From an uncultured Eggerthellaceae bacterium (GTDB lineage Bacteria; Actinomycetota; Coriobacteriia; Coriobacteriales; Eggerthellaceae), in NCBI GenBank assembly GCA_947565915.1, contig CANOHY010000031.1, forward strand, positions 1-21,758: DNA of 21,758 bases, written 5' to 3'. Position 1 is the first letter of the stretch. Every line of letters starts with the position of its first letter. The position numbers were made by a program, and so were the translations under genes. The notes below the pieces were generated by a model. It ran no database searches. It was not told the origin of the DNA and saw only the letters and a program-made list of their open reading frames with translations. Positions 15,371 to 21,758 of the stretch are shown here, one piece after another.

Positions 15371-16249
15371 CTAGACGAATGCCAGGAACACGATATTCGC
15401 GCCACCCAACACCAAGGCAACGAACCATGAGGAGCTAAGCATGGCTTGCCATTTCACGCGCGCGAAGTTGTTGTCGATGAGTATCTCGAGGAACCATGCT
15501 AGCAATGCCACCACAACACCCAAGACGATGGAAAGCGGATTCGCCCAAATGAAGAACATGGCCACCCAGCCAAGGAACAGCACGCTCTCCATCCAGTGCA
15601 TAACCTCCACCTTGGCCAAGGTCTTACCCGACATCTCGGTAGTGGTGCCGCGCACGAGCTCTTGATGCGCATGATGGCTCGTTGAGATGTCGAACGGCGA
15701 CTTGCGCAGCTTTATGGTGAGGATGAACAAGAACCCAATGAATGCTGGTATGCAGGTCACTATGATGGGCACGTCCACTGAAAGCAGGTCACGCACCATG
15801 AACGTGCCTGCAGCCATGAAGAAGCATACGGCCATCAGCAAGACCATAGGCTCGTAGGACATGACTTGAAGAATCTCGCGTCCGGCGCCCAGCTCGCTGA
15901 ACGGCGAACGCGAGGAGTATGCCGCCATGATGAAGAGCAATCCCGCAAGCGTTACGAGAAATGCGCTGAACAGCAGATTGTCACCCGAGAAGAAGACGCC
16001 ACCTGCCAAAGCCACGAACACGAGCGCGCAGGTCATGTATATGCCATCTACGCCACCCACGCTCACATCTTCCTTGGCCATGAGCTTGCGCACGTCATAA
16101 TAAGGCTGCAACAGCGGGGGCCCCACACGCCCTTGCATGCGAGCCGAGATAATGCGCTCGGCACCAGCAAGCAGGCATCCGACAATGGGCGCGAGCACGG
16201 CGAAGACAACCGTGCCGATGATTATCAGGAGAACCTTCGAAGCTACCAT
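15371..16249 (-). CDS. echB: Ech hydrogenase membrane subunit (EchB/NuoH-like)
   Basis: This is the membrane subunit homologous to NuoH of complex I, which links the hydrophilic hydrogenase module to the ion-pumping subunit. The 292-residue protein has about eight hydrophobic segments. It carries the family motifs ERIISARMQGRVGPP (31-45), ELGAGREILQVMSYEP (loop at the quinone-like cavity) and KSPFDISTSHHAHQELV, a charged loop characteristic of NuoH/EchB. AGGAGGAGG lies 6 nt before the ATG. The gap from echA is 13 nt. Translation and order echA-B-C-D-E-F match the canonical Ech operon. Confidence 0.94.
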   Translation of the reverse strand: MVASKVLLIIIGTVVFAVLAPIVGCLLAGAERIISARMQGRVGPPLLQPYYDVRKLMAKEDVSVGGVDGIYMTCALVFVALAGGVFFSGDNLLFSAFLVTLAGLLFIMAAYSSRSPFSELGAGREILQVMSYEPMVLLMAVCFFMAAGTFMVRDLLSVDVPIIVTCIPAFIGFLFILTIKLRKSPFDISTSHHAHQELVRGTTTEMSGKTLAKVEVMHWMESVLFLGWVAMFFIWANPLSIVLGVVVALLAWFLEILIDNNFARVKWQAMLSSSWFVALVLGGANIVFLAFV

Positions 16250-16262
16250 CAGGGCCCTCCTC

Positions 16263-18182
16263 CTAAAGCACTGGCGGCACTATGCCGCTGGTAACGAATG
16301 CCAATACGATCACTACCGCACAGAGCACCTCTCCAAGTACCTTGAAGCGTGCTGCCCCGAAGTACTTCTCGAGATACAGATTGCGCGGTGTGGCTTCCAC
16401 GCTTGCGGACAGGCTGCCCACATAGGCGCGATCGGGAGAATCGAGCATCACGCCAGAGAGGTACACGTCGCCTTGCTTGACCTTGCGCGAAGGCCGCAAG
16501 CCAGCTAACAGCACGATGACCACGAAAGCGCACAGAAGAGCCGACAGCCACAGGTCGTCTGCTGAGATATCGCTTCCAAGCTTGCCAAACACGCTGAGCA
16601 CATATGGCTCGACCAAGCACATCGACGCAACAGGGAGCAGTACGCATGCCAAAACGAGCACTATTGACACGATGGCAACCGAGAACCACTCCGAAGGGTG
16701 AATGCCCTTCTCGATGCTCTCGCGCTTGCCTACGATGCCCGCAAGCTTACCGAGCCACTTCGCCCAGAACATGAAGGTGGCAGCCGAACCGAAGGCAATG
16801 AGCATGACCAGCACCAGCTGCCCTGACTCCACGAACGATACGAGCGCTGCCCATTTCGCGATGAGCATGCCGAACGGCGCGATGAACATGCCCATGATGC
16901 CGAGCATCATGAAACGAGCCAGCCGTGGCATGCGCTCGAAGAGCGCGTCCATGGATTCGATGTTGCGGTTGCCGATGTGATGCTCGGCCGTGCCAACGCA
17001 CAAGAACAGCAGCGACTTCGCAGCAGCATGGAAGATGGTGAGCAAAATCGCCGCCCATACCGCTTCGGGAGTTCCCACGCCCGCGCAAGCGATTATGAGC
17101 CCCAGGTTCGCAATGGTCGAAAAGGCCAGCACCTTCTTCGCATCGGTCTGCGAGATGGCTGAAAGCGAGCAGAGCAGAAACGTGATGCCACCTACGAGCA
17201 CCACCATCTGCGAAGCCGGGAAGCATACGGCATAGAGCGGTGCGAGCTTGATGATGAGGAACACGCCCGCCTTCACCATGGTGGATGAATGGAGCAATGC
17301 GCTCGTGGGAGTTGGCGCCACCATGGCACCGAGCAGCCACGTATGGAAGGGCATCTGAGCCGCTTTCGTAAGGCCAGCTAGCGAGAATGCGCACAGCGGG
17401 ACGGCAGCGAGCTCGGGATGGATCATGCCGAACAAGATGAAATCTGCGAACGAGAGCGTGTCCAACCAGATGACCGAGAAGTACATGGCTGCCATGAAGC
17501 CCAGGCCGCCGATCATGTTCATGATTATCTGCCGGAAGGAATTCGCGATGGCCTCTTCGGTCTTCGTGTAGCCGATAAGCAGGAATGAGCACAGCGTGGT
17601 CACTTCCCAGCCCGTCAGCATCCAAAGCAGATTGTTCGAGCACACGATGACGAACATCGCCGAGAGGAACAGGAACATGAGCGAGAAGAACAGCGGGCGC
17701 CTATCAGGGGCGTCCGTAGGCTCATGGGCTTGGAAATCCTTCATATAGCCCAAGGCATAGATGCATATAGCGCTGCCGACGATGCCGATTATGAGAATCA
17801 TCACGATGGTGAGCGAATCGACATAAAGGCCGACGGATATCGACATGCCATGGGCAAAGAAAAGCTCGAAGATGATGTCAGAGCCAACCATGATGGCCGC
17901 AAGCACGATAGGCGCTATGCGGCGATAGCGGATGCCATATCCAATCACCACGAGCGACGCAGCGCAGCCAATCACCAAGGCTGCATAGTTCAAGAATTCC
18001 GATTCGAGGTAGAAGCCGATCCACTCGCCCGTTCCGAATGCGATTGCTGCAGCAACGGATGCGACCATGATCGCCAAACCAGCCACCCATACGACGCAGC
18101 CACGCACTTTGTCACCACGTGCGACCAGTAGCAGCAAAGCAACTACCAGGGGAAATATAATGAGAAACGCAATAAGTGCCAC
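16263..18182 (-). CDS. echA: Ech hydrogenase ion-translocating membrane subunit (EchA/NuoL-like)
   Basis: This large membrane protein of the Mrp-antiporter/NuoL family would translocate H+ or Na+ when the hydrogenase turns over. The 639-residue length is typical of EchA. It has about 15 or more hydrophobic segments, and motifs such as ANSFRQIIMNMIGGLGF, KAAQMPFHTWLLGAM and APTPTSALLHSSTMVKAG, which hold the conserved Lys and His of the channel. I chose the GTG at 18182, which follows AAGGGGAGG by 5 nt; upstream GTG and ATG codons lie on or before that site. It is the first gene of the operon, and the 227-nt gap to mntP must hold its promoter, though I see no strong -35/-10 pair. Confidence 0.92.
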   Translation of the reverse strand: MALIAFLIIFPLVVALLLLVARGDKVRGCVVWVAGLAIMVASVAAAIAFGTGEWIGFYLESEFLNYAALVIGCAASLVVIGYGIRYRRIAPIVLAAIMVGSDIIFELFFAHGMSISVGLYVDSLTIVMILIIGIVGSAICIYALGYMKDFQAHEPTDAPDRRPLFFSLMFLFLSAMFVIVCSNNLLWMLTGWEVTTLCSFLLIGYTKTEEAIANSFRQIIMNMIGGLGFMAAMYFSVIWLDTLSFADFILFGMIHPELAAVPLCAFSLAGLTKAAQMPFHTWLLGAMVAPTPTSALLHSSTMVKAGVFLIIKLAPLYAVCFPASQMVVLVGGITFLLCSLSAISQTDAKKVLAFSTIANLGLIIACAGVGTPEAVWAAILLTIFHAAAKSLLFLCVGTAEHHIGNRNIESMDALFERMPRLARFMMLGIMGMFIAPFGMLIAKWAALVSFVESGQLVLVMLIAFGSAATFMFWAKWLGKLAGIVGKRESIEKGIHPSEWFSVAIVSIVLVLACVLLPVASMCLVEPYVLSVFGKLGSDISADDLWLSALLCAFVVIVLLAGLRPSRKVKQGDVYLSGVMLDSPDRAYVGSLSASVEATPRNLYLEKYFGAARFKVLGEVLCAVVIVLAFVTSGIVPPVL

Positions 18183-18187
18183 AGGCA

Positions 18188-18196
18188 CCTCCCCTT
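18188..18196 (-). promoter_or_regulatory. Strong Shine-Dalgarno that fixes the echA GTG start
   Basis: AAGGGGAGG on the minus strand ends 5 nt before the GTG at 18182. An in-frame GTG at 18188-18186 is nested against this site and cannot use it. The spacing therefore supports the shorter EchA beginning ALIAFLIIFPL. Confidence 0.6.
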
Positions 18197-18409
18197 CCCT
18201 CTCCAATACGGGACCGATTGAGCACATGGCCCGATAAACGATGATAAGGGATGCTATCCGAACTCGGCTGAAGCAATCACGAGACGGCGCCACATCGTCG
18301 GCAGGCGCGACTCAACTGCGCGTTTCCGGCAATGGCAAGGGAATTTGCTGCTGTGATAGCATATGCGAATTGCTTGGGGACGAGCGCTGGCATGACCCGA
18401 GGAGACACG

Positions 18410-19003
18410 ATGGGACTGTTCGAAATATTCTTCATTGCCGTAGGCCTTGCCATGGATGCCTTCGCAGCCTCGGTTTGCAAGGGCCTCAGCATGAAGGCAG
18501 ATAAGGGCCGCTTGGCAAAAGCGCTGGTCATAGCGCTTCTCTTTGGAGCATTCCAGGCCGTCATGCCGCTATTGGGCTACTTCTTGGGTTCGCAATTCTC
18601 CAGTTTCGTCGAGCCGGTCGACCACTGGATCGCCTTCGTTCTGCTCAGCATCATCGGCGGCAAGATGATATGGGATGCCGTTCGCGGTTCCGATGGCGAT
18701 TCCGAAAGCGACGAGAGCAAGCCTGGAAGCTCTTTCAATGTGCTCGAGCTAGTTGGCCTTGCCGTGGCAACCAGCATCGATGCATTCATCGTAGGGTGCT
18801 CGTTCGCGTTCATGAACGTCAACATCATAGCCGCTGTCATTATCATCGGCTTGGTCACCTTCGCACTTTCGATCCTCGGTGTTGTGCTTGGCAGCCATTT
18901 CGGAACGCGCTACAACAAGGTCGCCTCCATCGTCGGCGGCGTGGTGCTCGTTCTCATCGGCGTGAAGACGCTCCTTGACCACTTGGGCATCCTGAGCCTT
19001 TGA
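18410..19003 (+). CDS. mntP: Manganese efflux pump MntP
   Basis: This is a small membrane exporter of the MntP (DUF204) family that lowers intracellular Mn2+. At 197 residues and six hydrophobic segments it fits the family. Both repeats keep the conserved Asp region: GLAMDAFAASVCKG (Asp16) and ATSIDAFIVG (Asp124); the first repeat also has ALLFGAFQAVMPLLGY. I chose the ATG at 18410, which follows GAGGAG by 5 nt; the longer open frame (from 18332) lacks this. A possible extended -10 (TGATAGCAT, 18354-18362) lies upstream but has no matching -35. I looked for, and did not find, the yybP-ykoY manganese riboswitch. It is divergent from the ech operon. Confidence 0.94.
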   Translation: MGLFEIFFIAVGLAMDAFAASVCKGLSMKADKGRLAKALVIALLFGAFQAVMPLLGYFLGSQFSSFVEPVDHWIAFVLLSIIGGKMIWDAVRGSDGDSESDESKPGSSFNVLELVGLAVATSIDAFIVGCSFAFMNVNIIAAVIIIGLVTFALSILGVVLGSHFGTRYNKVASIVGGVVLVLIGVKTLLDHLGILSL

Positions 19004-19020
19004 TCGCAGAGAGCAGGGCA

Positions 19021-19053
19021 TGAAAAAGGGCCACCCCACTGAGGATGGCCCTT
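19021..19053 (-). terminator. Intrinsic terminator of the ferritin gene
   Basis: On the minus strand AAGGGCCA (19053-19046) pairs with TGGCCCTT (19033-19026), and the stem runs into TTTTT. It lies 35 nt after the ferritin stop. On the plus strand the stem is not followed by a T-run, so it is a weak terminator for mntP, if any. Confidence 0.8.
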
Positions 19054-19087
19054 GCGCTATCCAGCCCGAGAAAGAGCGAGAAACGCC

Positions 19088-19603
19088 CTACTCCTCCGCC
19101 AGGGGGCTTGGCGTGGTATAGGCGCGAGCGGCGTATTCCTTGTTCAGCTCGAAGAGCGATCGCTTGTCCTCGCCGAACAACTGCATCTTGGTGATCATGT
19201 CGCGCGCGTTATCCTCTTCCTCCATCTGCTCGTCGATGAACCACTGGAGGAACTGCATGGCGCGATAATCCTTCGCGGCATCAGCAGCTGCATAGATGCC
19301 ATTGATGAGCGCGGTTACGTACTTCTCATGCGCAAGAGCAGCCTCGAGGGGTTCCATGTAGTTGGTAAAAACCTTGTCTGGCTCGGCAATGGCCGTCATC
19401 TTGGGAACCATGTCGTTCTCGATCAAGTACTTGCGGAAGATGAGAGCATGGTCGCGCTCTTCCTGTGCCTGGATCATGTAATAGTTCGCGTAGCCATCAA
19501 GGCCTTCGACTTCGTAGTAATCGGCAAAGGTCATATACAGATAGGCGCTGTAAAGCTCCTTGTTGATCTGGTCGTTGATCAGCTCGTACACCTTGTTGTC
19601 CAT
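19088..19603 (-). CDS. ftnA: Ferritin (non-haem, FtnA-like)
   Basis: This is an iron-storage ferritin that oxidises Fe2+ and stores ferric mineral in a 24-subunit shell. The 171-residue protein keeps the ferroxidase residues, counted by alignment with E. coli FtnA: Glu16, Tyr23, Glu49, His52 (QEERDHA), Glu93, Gln126 and Glu129 (WFIDEQMEEE). No haem-binding Met typical of bacterioferritin is obvious. AAGGAGG lies 4-5 nt before the ATG. The gene ends in a good intrinsic terminator and diverges from the deformylase-like gene. It is one of several iron, manganese and oxygen-defence genes clustered here. Regulation is not visible; I see no convincing Fur-type box. Confidence 0.95.
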   Translation of the reverse strand: MDNKVYELINDQINKELYSAYLYMTFADYYEVEGLDGYANYYMIQAQEERDHALIFRKYLIENDMVPKMTAIAEPDKVFTNYMEPLEAALAHEKYVTALINGIYAAADAAKDYRAMQFLQWFIDEQMEEEDNARDMITKMQLFGEDKRSLFELNKEYAARAYTTPSPLAEE

Positions 19604-19717
19604 CGATCCTCCTTGGAACGGGTTTCAGAATATCCCACATGATACCGCTCTTTGCCTGATGCGAAACCCCAACTTCTTGCATTAGAATGAACTCGCCGAA
19701 CGAAGATAGGACAAGTC

Positions 19718-20137
19718 ATGATCAAAGAACTCGTAACCGATGAGGCGGCGCTCTCCACGCCTTGCGAACCTGCCACTGCAGATGATGCGCAAATTGTCGA
19801 AGACCTCGTAGAAACCTTGGGGTCAATCGAAGATGCAGCATTGATAGCCGCTAACCAAATCGGCCAAGCGAAAGCCATCATCGCCTTCATCGACGAAGAC
19901 GAGACCACATGCGTTATGCTCAATCCGAAGATCAAGCGAGCGCTGTATCCTGCCAAGCAAGAAGAGCAATGCCTCACCAAAGAGGGCACATCCAAGGTGA
20001 CGCGCTTCGCGCGGGTGCAGGTAACCTATGACGAACTTGTGGATGGCGCATTGGTGCCGCGCAAGCGCGATTGCGCGGATTGGATTGCCGTGCTTGTGCA
20101 GCATGGGATCGACCATTGCAAGGGCAAGTACGTCTAA
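19718..20137 (+). CDS. Peptide-deformylase-like protein, catalytic Glu replaced by Gly
   Basis: This 139-residue protein belongs to a short peptide-deformylase family found in clostridia and relatives; true deformylases remove the N-formyl group from new proteins using Fe2+. Motif 1 is altered but recognisable (ALIAANQIG, with Gln47), motif 2 is EEQCLTKEG with the metal-binding Cys85, and motif 3 reads QHGIDHCKG. Thus His129 and His133 remain, but the catalytic Glu of HExxH is Gly130 (codon GGG, one transition from GAG). It may be inactive, have another activity, or be a binding protein. AGGA lies 6 nt before the ATG. The family is short, with no room for the usual C-terminal helix. Confidence 0.85.
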   Translation: MIKELVTDEAALSTPCEPATADDAQIVEDLVETLGSIEDAALIAANQIGQAKAIIAFIDEDETTCVMLNPKIKRALYPAKQEEQCLTKEGTSKVTRFARVQVTYDELVDGALVPRKRDCADWIAVLVQHGIDHCKGKYV

Positions 20138-20263
20138 GCAATCGTACGGTACCCACCAAGCACCTCTGGTCTTAGAAGGGCATTGGCCCCAGAGAATCCT
20201 CCGCAAGGCTGGAATGCAGAGACTAGGCGATCCACTGAGACCAATGTGCCATTAGAACGAGGC

Positions 20264-20647
20264 TTACGCTTGCAGGTCGACTTTCCAAAGCCCGTGAACG
20301 GTGCAGTACTCGTATACGGCAAGTGGCTTTTGACCTTGCAGGACGAAGTCGGCATGAGGTGCCTCGCCGGGCTTCAGGCACCGCGCCATGACTCCCTTGT
20401 CGGTTACTAGGTAGATCCAGGCGATGTAGTGCACGTCGATCATGGGATGGTCAGCTTCGCCGACGTTCACCATGAGGATGTCGCCATCGAGCTTGCAATC
20501 AGGCAAGTGCTTCTCAGGCGCTCCGTTTAGGTTCGGCTCGGCTATCACCATGGGCTTGCCGCAGCATTCCAGCGTGCCCTTCCCATCGATGGTCTCCACG
20601 ACCATCTTGCCGCACTCCTGGCAAACGTAGAACGTGTCTCTCTTCAT
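20264..20647 (-). CDS. dfx: Desulfoferrodoxin (superoxide reductase)
   Basis: This is a two-iron superoxide reductase that reduces superoxide to peroxide without producing oxygen, a typical anaerobe defence. The 127-residue protein has an N-terminal desulforedoxin-like FeCys4 centre (Cys9, Cys12, Cys28, Cys29) and the catalytic Fe(His)4Cys centre: His47 (EKHLP, with Glu45 and Lys46), His67 and His73 (HPMIDVHYIAWI), Cys115 and His118 (CTVHGLW). All key residues are present. GAGGAGG lies 7 nt before the ATG. It converges with the deformylase-like gene; the gap contains a weak hairpin (CTCTGG/CCAGAG) without a T-run. Confidence 0.96.
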   Translation of the reverse strand: MKRDTFYVCQECGKMVVETIDGKGTLECCGKPMVIAEPNLNGAPEKHLPDCKLDGDILMVNVGEADHPMIDVHYIAWIYLVTDKGVMARCLKPGEAPHADFVLQGQKPLAVYEYCTVHGLWKVDLQA

Positions 20648-20761
20648 GATACTGCCTCCTCGAATCTAGACTCTCGAACCATCCTGGTAAATAGTAGCAA
20701 GCGAAAGCGTCCACTAGCGTCGCATGGATTTGTGTTCACCAATCGTTTCTTTGGAAGCGCC

Positions 20762-20790
20762 TTGCAAACCTCTTGAACAACCATTAGTAT
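20762..20790 (+). promoter_or_regulatory. Promoter of tRNA-Pro (-35 TTGCAA, 17-nt spacer, -10 TAGTAT)
   Basis: TTGCAA (20762-20767) and TAGTAT (20785-20790) are separated by exactly 17 nt. The tRNA begins 13 nt after the -10 box, so the precursor would have a leader of only a few nucleotides. Confidence 0.6.
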
Positions 20791-20802
20791 GTTTACTCGC
20801 TT

Positions 20803-20859
<57 letters not shown>

Positions 20860-20879
<20 letters not shown>

Positions 20880-20962
20880 GAAAACAAAGAGAACCCTTCG
20901 GGGTTCTCTTTTTTTCGCAGGCGGGAGGTCAGCCTGCGATAGCAGGAGCGAGCAGCGCGAGC
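20860..20962 (+). repeat. 103-bp direct repeat, copy 1 (tRNA 3' end, terminator, GC hairpin)
   Basis: The copy begins in the T loop of tRNA-Pro, spans its acceptor end and terminator, and continues through a second hairpin (TCGCAGGC/GCCTGCGA, 20915-20939) to the segment ending GCGCGAGC. It is identical to copy 2 except at one base (A at 20919). Confidence 0.92.
20886..20915 (+). terminator. Intrinsic terminator of tRNA-Pro
   Basis: AAAGAGAACCC and GGGTTCTCTTT pair through a UUCG tetraloop and run into seven T residues. It starts 7 nt after the tRNA, and an identical hairpin lies at 21097-21126. Confidence 0.95.
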
Positions 20963-21070
20963 TGATTTGAACCTAGCAGGGTCACTGGCATGCGACAATC
21001 GGTCGCATGACTGCGGCGAGGGTCAAGGCTCGCGCAGCGACCGCGAAGCGGCTTGGCCTTGACGCGAGCG
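20963..21070. other. Palindrome-rich spacer between the two repeats, no gene seen
   Basis: This 108-nt segment holds no credible gene. It contains an 8-bp hairpin (CATGCGAC/GTCGCATG, 20989-21009, 5-nt loop), a second 8-bp pair (GTCAAGGC/GCCTTGAC, 21022-21029 with 21056-21063), and GATTTGAACCT (20964-20974), the exact reverse complement of an 11-nt stretch of the tRNA-Pro T arm. GCTCGCGC (21028-21035) is the inverse of GCGCGAGC at the end of copy 1. Confidence 0.6.
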
Positions 21071-21173
21071 AAATCCTGTCCACCCGACCAGAAAACAAAG
21101 AGAACCCTTCGGGGTTCTCTTTTTTTCGCGGGCGGGAGGTCAGCCTGCGATAGCAGGAGCGAGCAGCGCGAGC
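21071..21173 (+). repeat. 103-bp direct repeat, copy 2 (tRNA-Pro 3' fragment and terminator)
   Basis: This is a 102/103 identical copy of 20860-20962. The first 20 nt are the 3' fragment of tRNA-Pro including CCA; the 5' part of the tRNA is missing, so it is not functional. It contains a second intact UUCG terminator. The single difference, G at 21130, turns an A-U pair of the following hairpin into a G-U pair and so keeps the stem. Confidence 0.92.
21097..21126 (+). terminator. Duplicate intrinsic terminator inside repeat copy 2
   Basis: This is identical to the tRNA-Pro terminator: 11-bp stem, TTCG loop, T-run. With no intact gene directly before it, it probably acts as a back-up for read-through from the tRNA. 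It ends 74 nt before the stop codon of the convergent baeRF gene. Confidence 0.85.
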
Positions 21174-21199
21174 CATCCCAGACAAAACGTCATACGCGG

Positions 21200-21757
21200 T
21201 CATTCTGCGTAGCGATAGATGGCGCAGTAAGGTGCATCTACGGGCATCTTCCCTGCAGGAAGCACGGTCACGTTTCCGTCCTGCAGAAGCACCCCTCTCA
21301 CCAAGCTCATCACATCATCGCAGCAGGCTGCATCCTTTGCATCGCCGCACACGATGAGGTTTGCGATTTTCCGCTCTTCGAGCGCAAGCTCGATATCCGC
21401 CTTATCCGATGAACCCTTTCCATGAGCGGCATCTTCGTTGTACTCATTGCAAAGCTCGGCAACCCATTTCTCTTGGATACCCTCCATGATCTTCACCGCG
21501 CCGTCGCGAAGCTCTGCCCCGCTCATCGTTGCAGGATCCTTCAAGATGGCCTCTGGCAGCAAGTGCCTCAAGTGCGACACCTCCCTGAACATGTGCTCAT
21601 GCTCGGGCAACGTTACCAGTATTACGGGAGTTGAATCGTCGCGCAGCACGGTATCGCTCAATTCCTTGGCAACAGAGCGGAAGAACTTCTCCGCCTCCTC
21701 TTTCGTCACGTCATTGCGCGACTTCCAGCCATGGAAAGGCGACATGTGACCTTCCAA
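21200..21757 (-). CDS. baeRF-type (bacterial eRF1-like) protein, C-terminal part
   Basis: This is the C-terminal ~185 residues of a larger protein that continues past the window's right edge (the frame is open to the last bases). The segment resembles bacterial archaeo-eukaryotic release-factor-like (baeRF) family 3 proteins: HGWKSRNDVTKEEAEKFF, then STPVILVTLPEHEHMFREV, then a short LRHLLPEA segment, and the family ending VLPAGKMPVDAPYCAIYRY. These proteins combine an eRF1-like fold with probable ribosome or stress roles that are not well defined. There is no catalytic motif to check in this part. No terminator is visible on its strand; the tRNA-side repeat lies just downstream. Confidence 0.7.
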   Translation of the reverse strand: MEGHMSPFHGWKSRNDVTKEEAEKFFRSVAKELSDTVLRDDSTPVILVTLPEHEHMFREVSHLRHLLPEAILKDPATMSGAELRDGAVKIMEGIQEKWVAELCNEYNEDAAHGKGSSDKADIELALEERKIANLIVCGDAKDAACCDDVMSLVRGVLLQDGNVTVLPAGKMPVDAPYCAIYRYAE

Positions 21758-21758
21758 G

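Noticed and set aside
18183..18300. Promoter for the ech operon
   Set aside because: TATCAT and TTTATC occur on the minus strand but with no -35 at acceptable spacing, so none was called.
18183..18409. yybP-ykoY manganese riboswitch upstream of mntP
   Set aside because: The conserved loop motifs and pairing stems of that class are not visible; only a weak extended -10 is seen.
20161..20195. Terminator between the deformylase-like gene and desulfoferrodoxin
   Set aside because: CTCTGG/CCAGAG is only 6 bp with a 19-nt loop and no T-run.

Overview
The window looks like chromosomal DNA from an anaerobic, high-GC Gram-positive bacterium. The best guess is a member of the Coriobacteriia (Eggerthella/Slackia-type Actinomycetota). 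This rests on two GAAC-N4-GTTC LexA boxes, a divergent lexA / nrdR-dut pair, VanW and D,D-carboxypeptidase envelope genes, a menA-like prenyltransferase, and anaerobe enzymes (indolepyruvate:ferredoxin oxidoreductase, Ech-type hydrogenase, desulfoferrodoxin). The lineage is inferred from gene content only.

Layout. 1-2115: the 3' end of hflX meets lexA tail to tail. lexA diverges from nrdR-dut, and the lexA promoter carries two perfect SOS boxes. 2248-3782: a small membrane protein and a UbiA/MenA prenyltransferase. 3783-3948: a gap with a perfect 12-bp inverted repeat. 3949-7242 (minus): iorA-iorB-gluQ. 7294-12308 (minus): pgsA, a VanW-family protein and a D-Ala-D-Ala carboxypeptidase overlap end to end and are followed by a zinc-ribbon/FHA protein. 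12360-18182 (minus): a compact six-gene operon in the order echA-B-C-D-E-F, encoding a membrane-bound group 4 [NiFe] hydrogenase with its Ni-binding cysteines intact. 18410-20647: metal and oxygen-stress genes, namely a manganese exporter (mntP), a ferritin with a clear terminator, a peptide-deformylase-like protein without its catalytic Glu, and desulfoferrodoxin. 20762-21173: tRNA-Pro(GGG) with promoter and terminator, then a near-perfect 103-bp duplication of the tRNA 3' end plus terminator. 21200-end: the 3' part of a baeRF (bacterial eRF1-like) gene.

How it fits together (inference): IorAB would yield reduced ferredoxin from aryl-2-oxo acids. Ech could re-oxidise that ferredoxin, make H2 and pump ions, as in an amino-acid fermenter. 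The envelope genes form a cell-wall block, and the FHA protein may connect it to Ser/Thr phosphorylation.

Most of the window is ordinary core genome. The points most worth following are a matching C-terminal helix on two Ech subunits (EchD and EchF), the deformylase-like protein with HGIDH in place of HExxH, the duplicated tRNA-Pro tail with its palindromic interior, and a near-consensus -10 box only 8 nt from the pgsA start codon.
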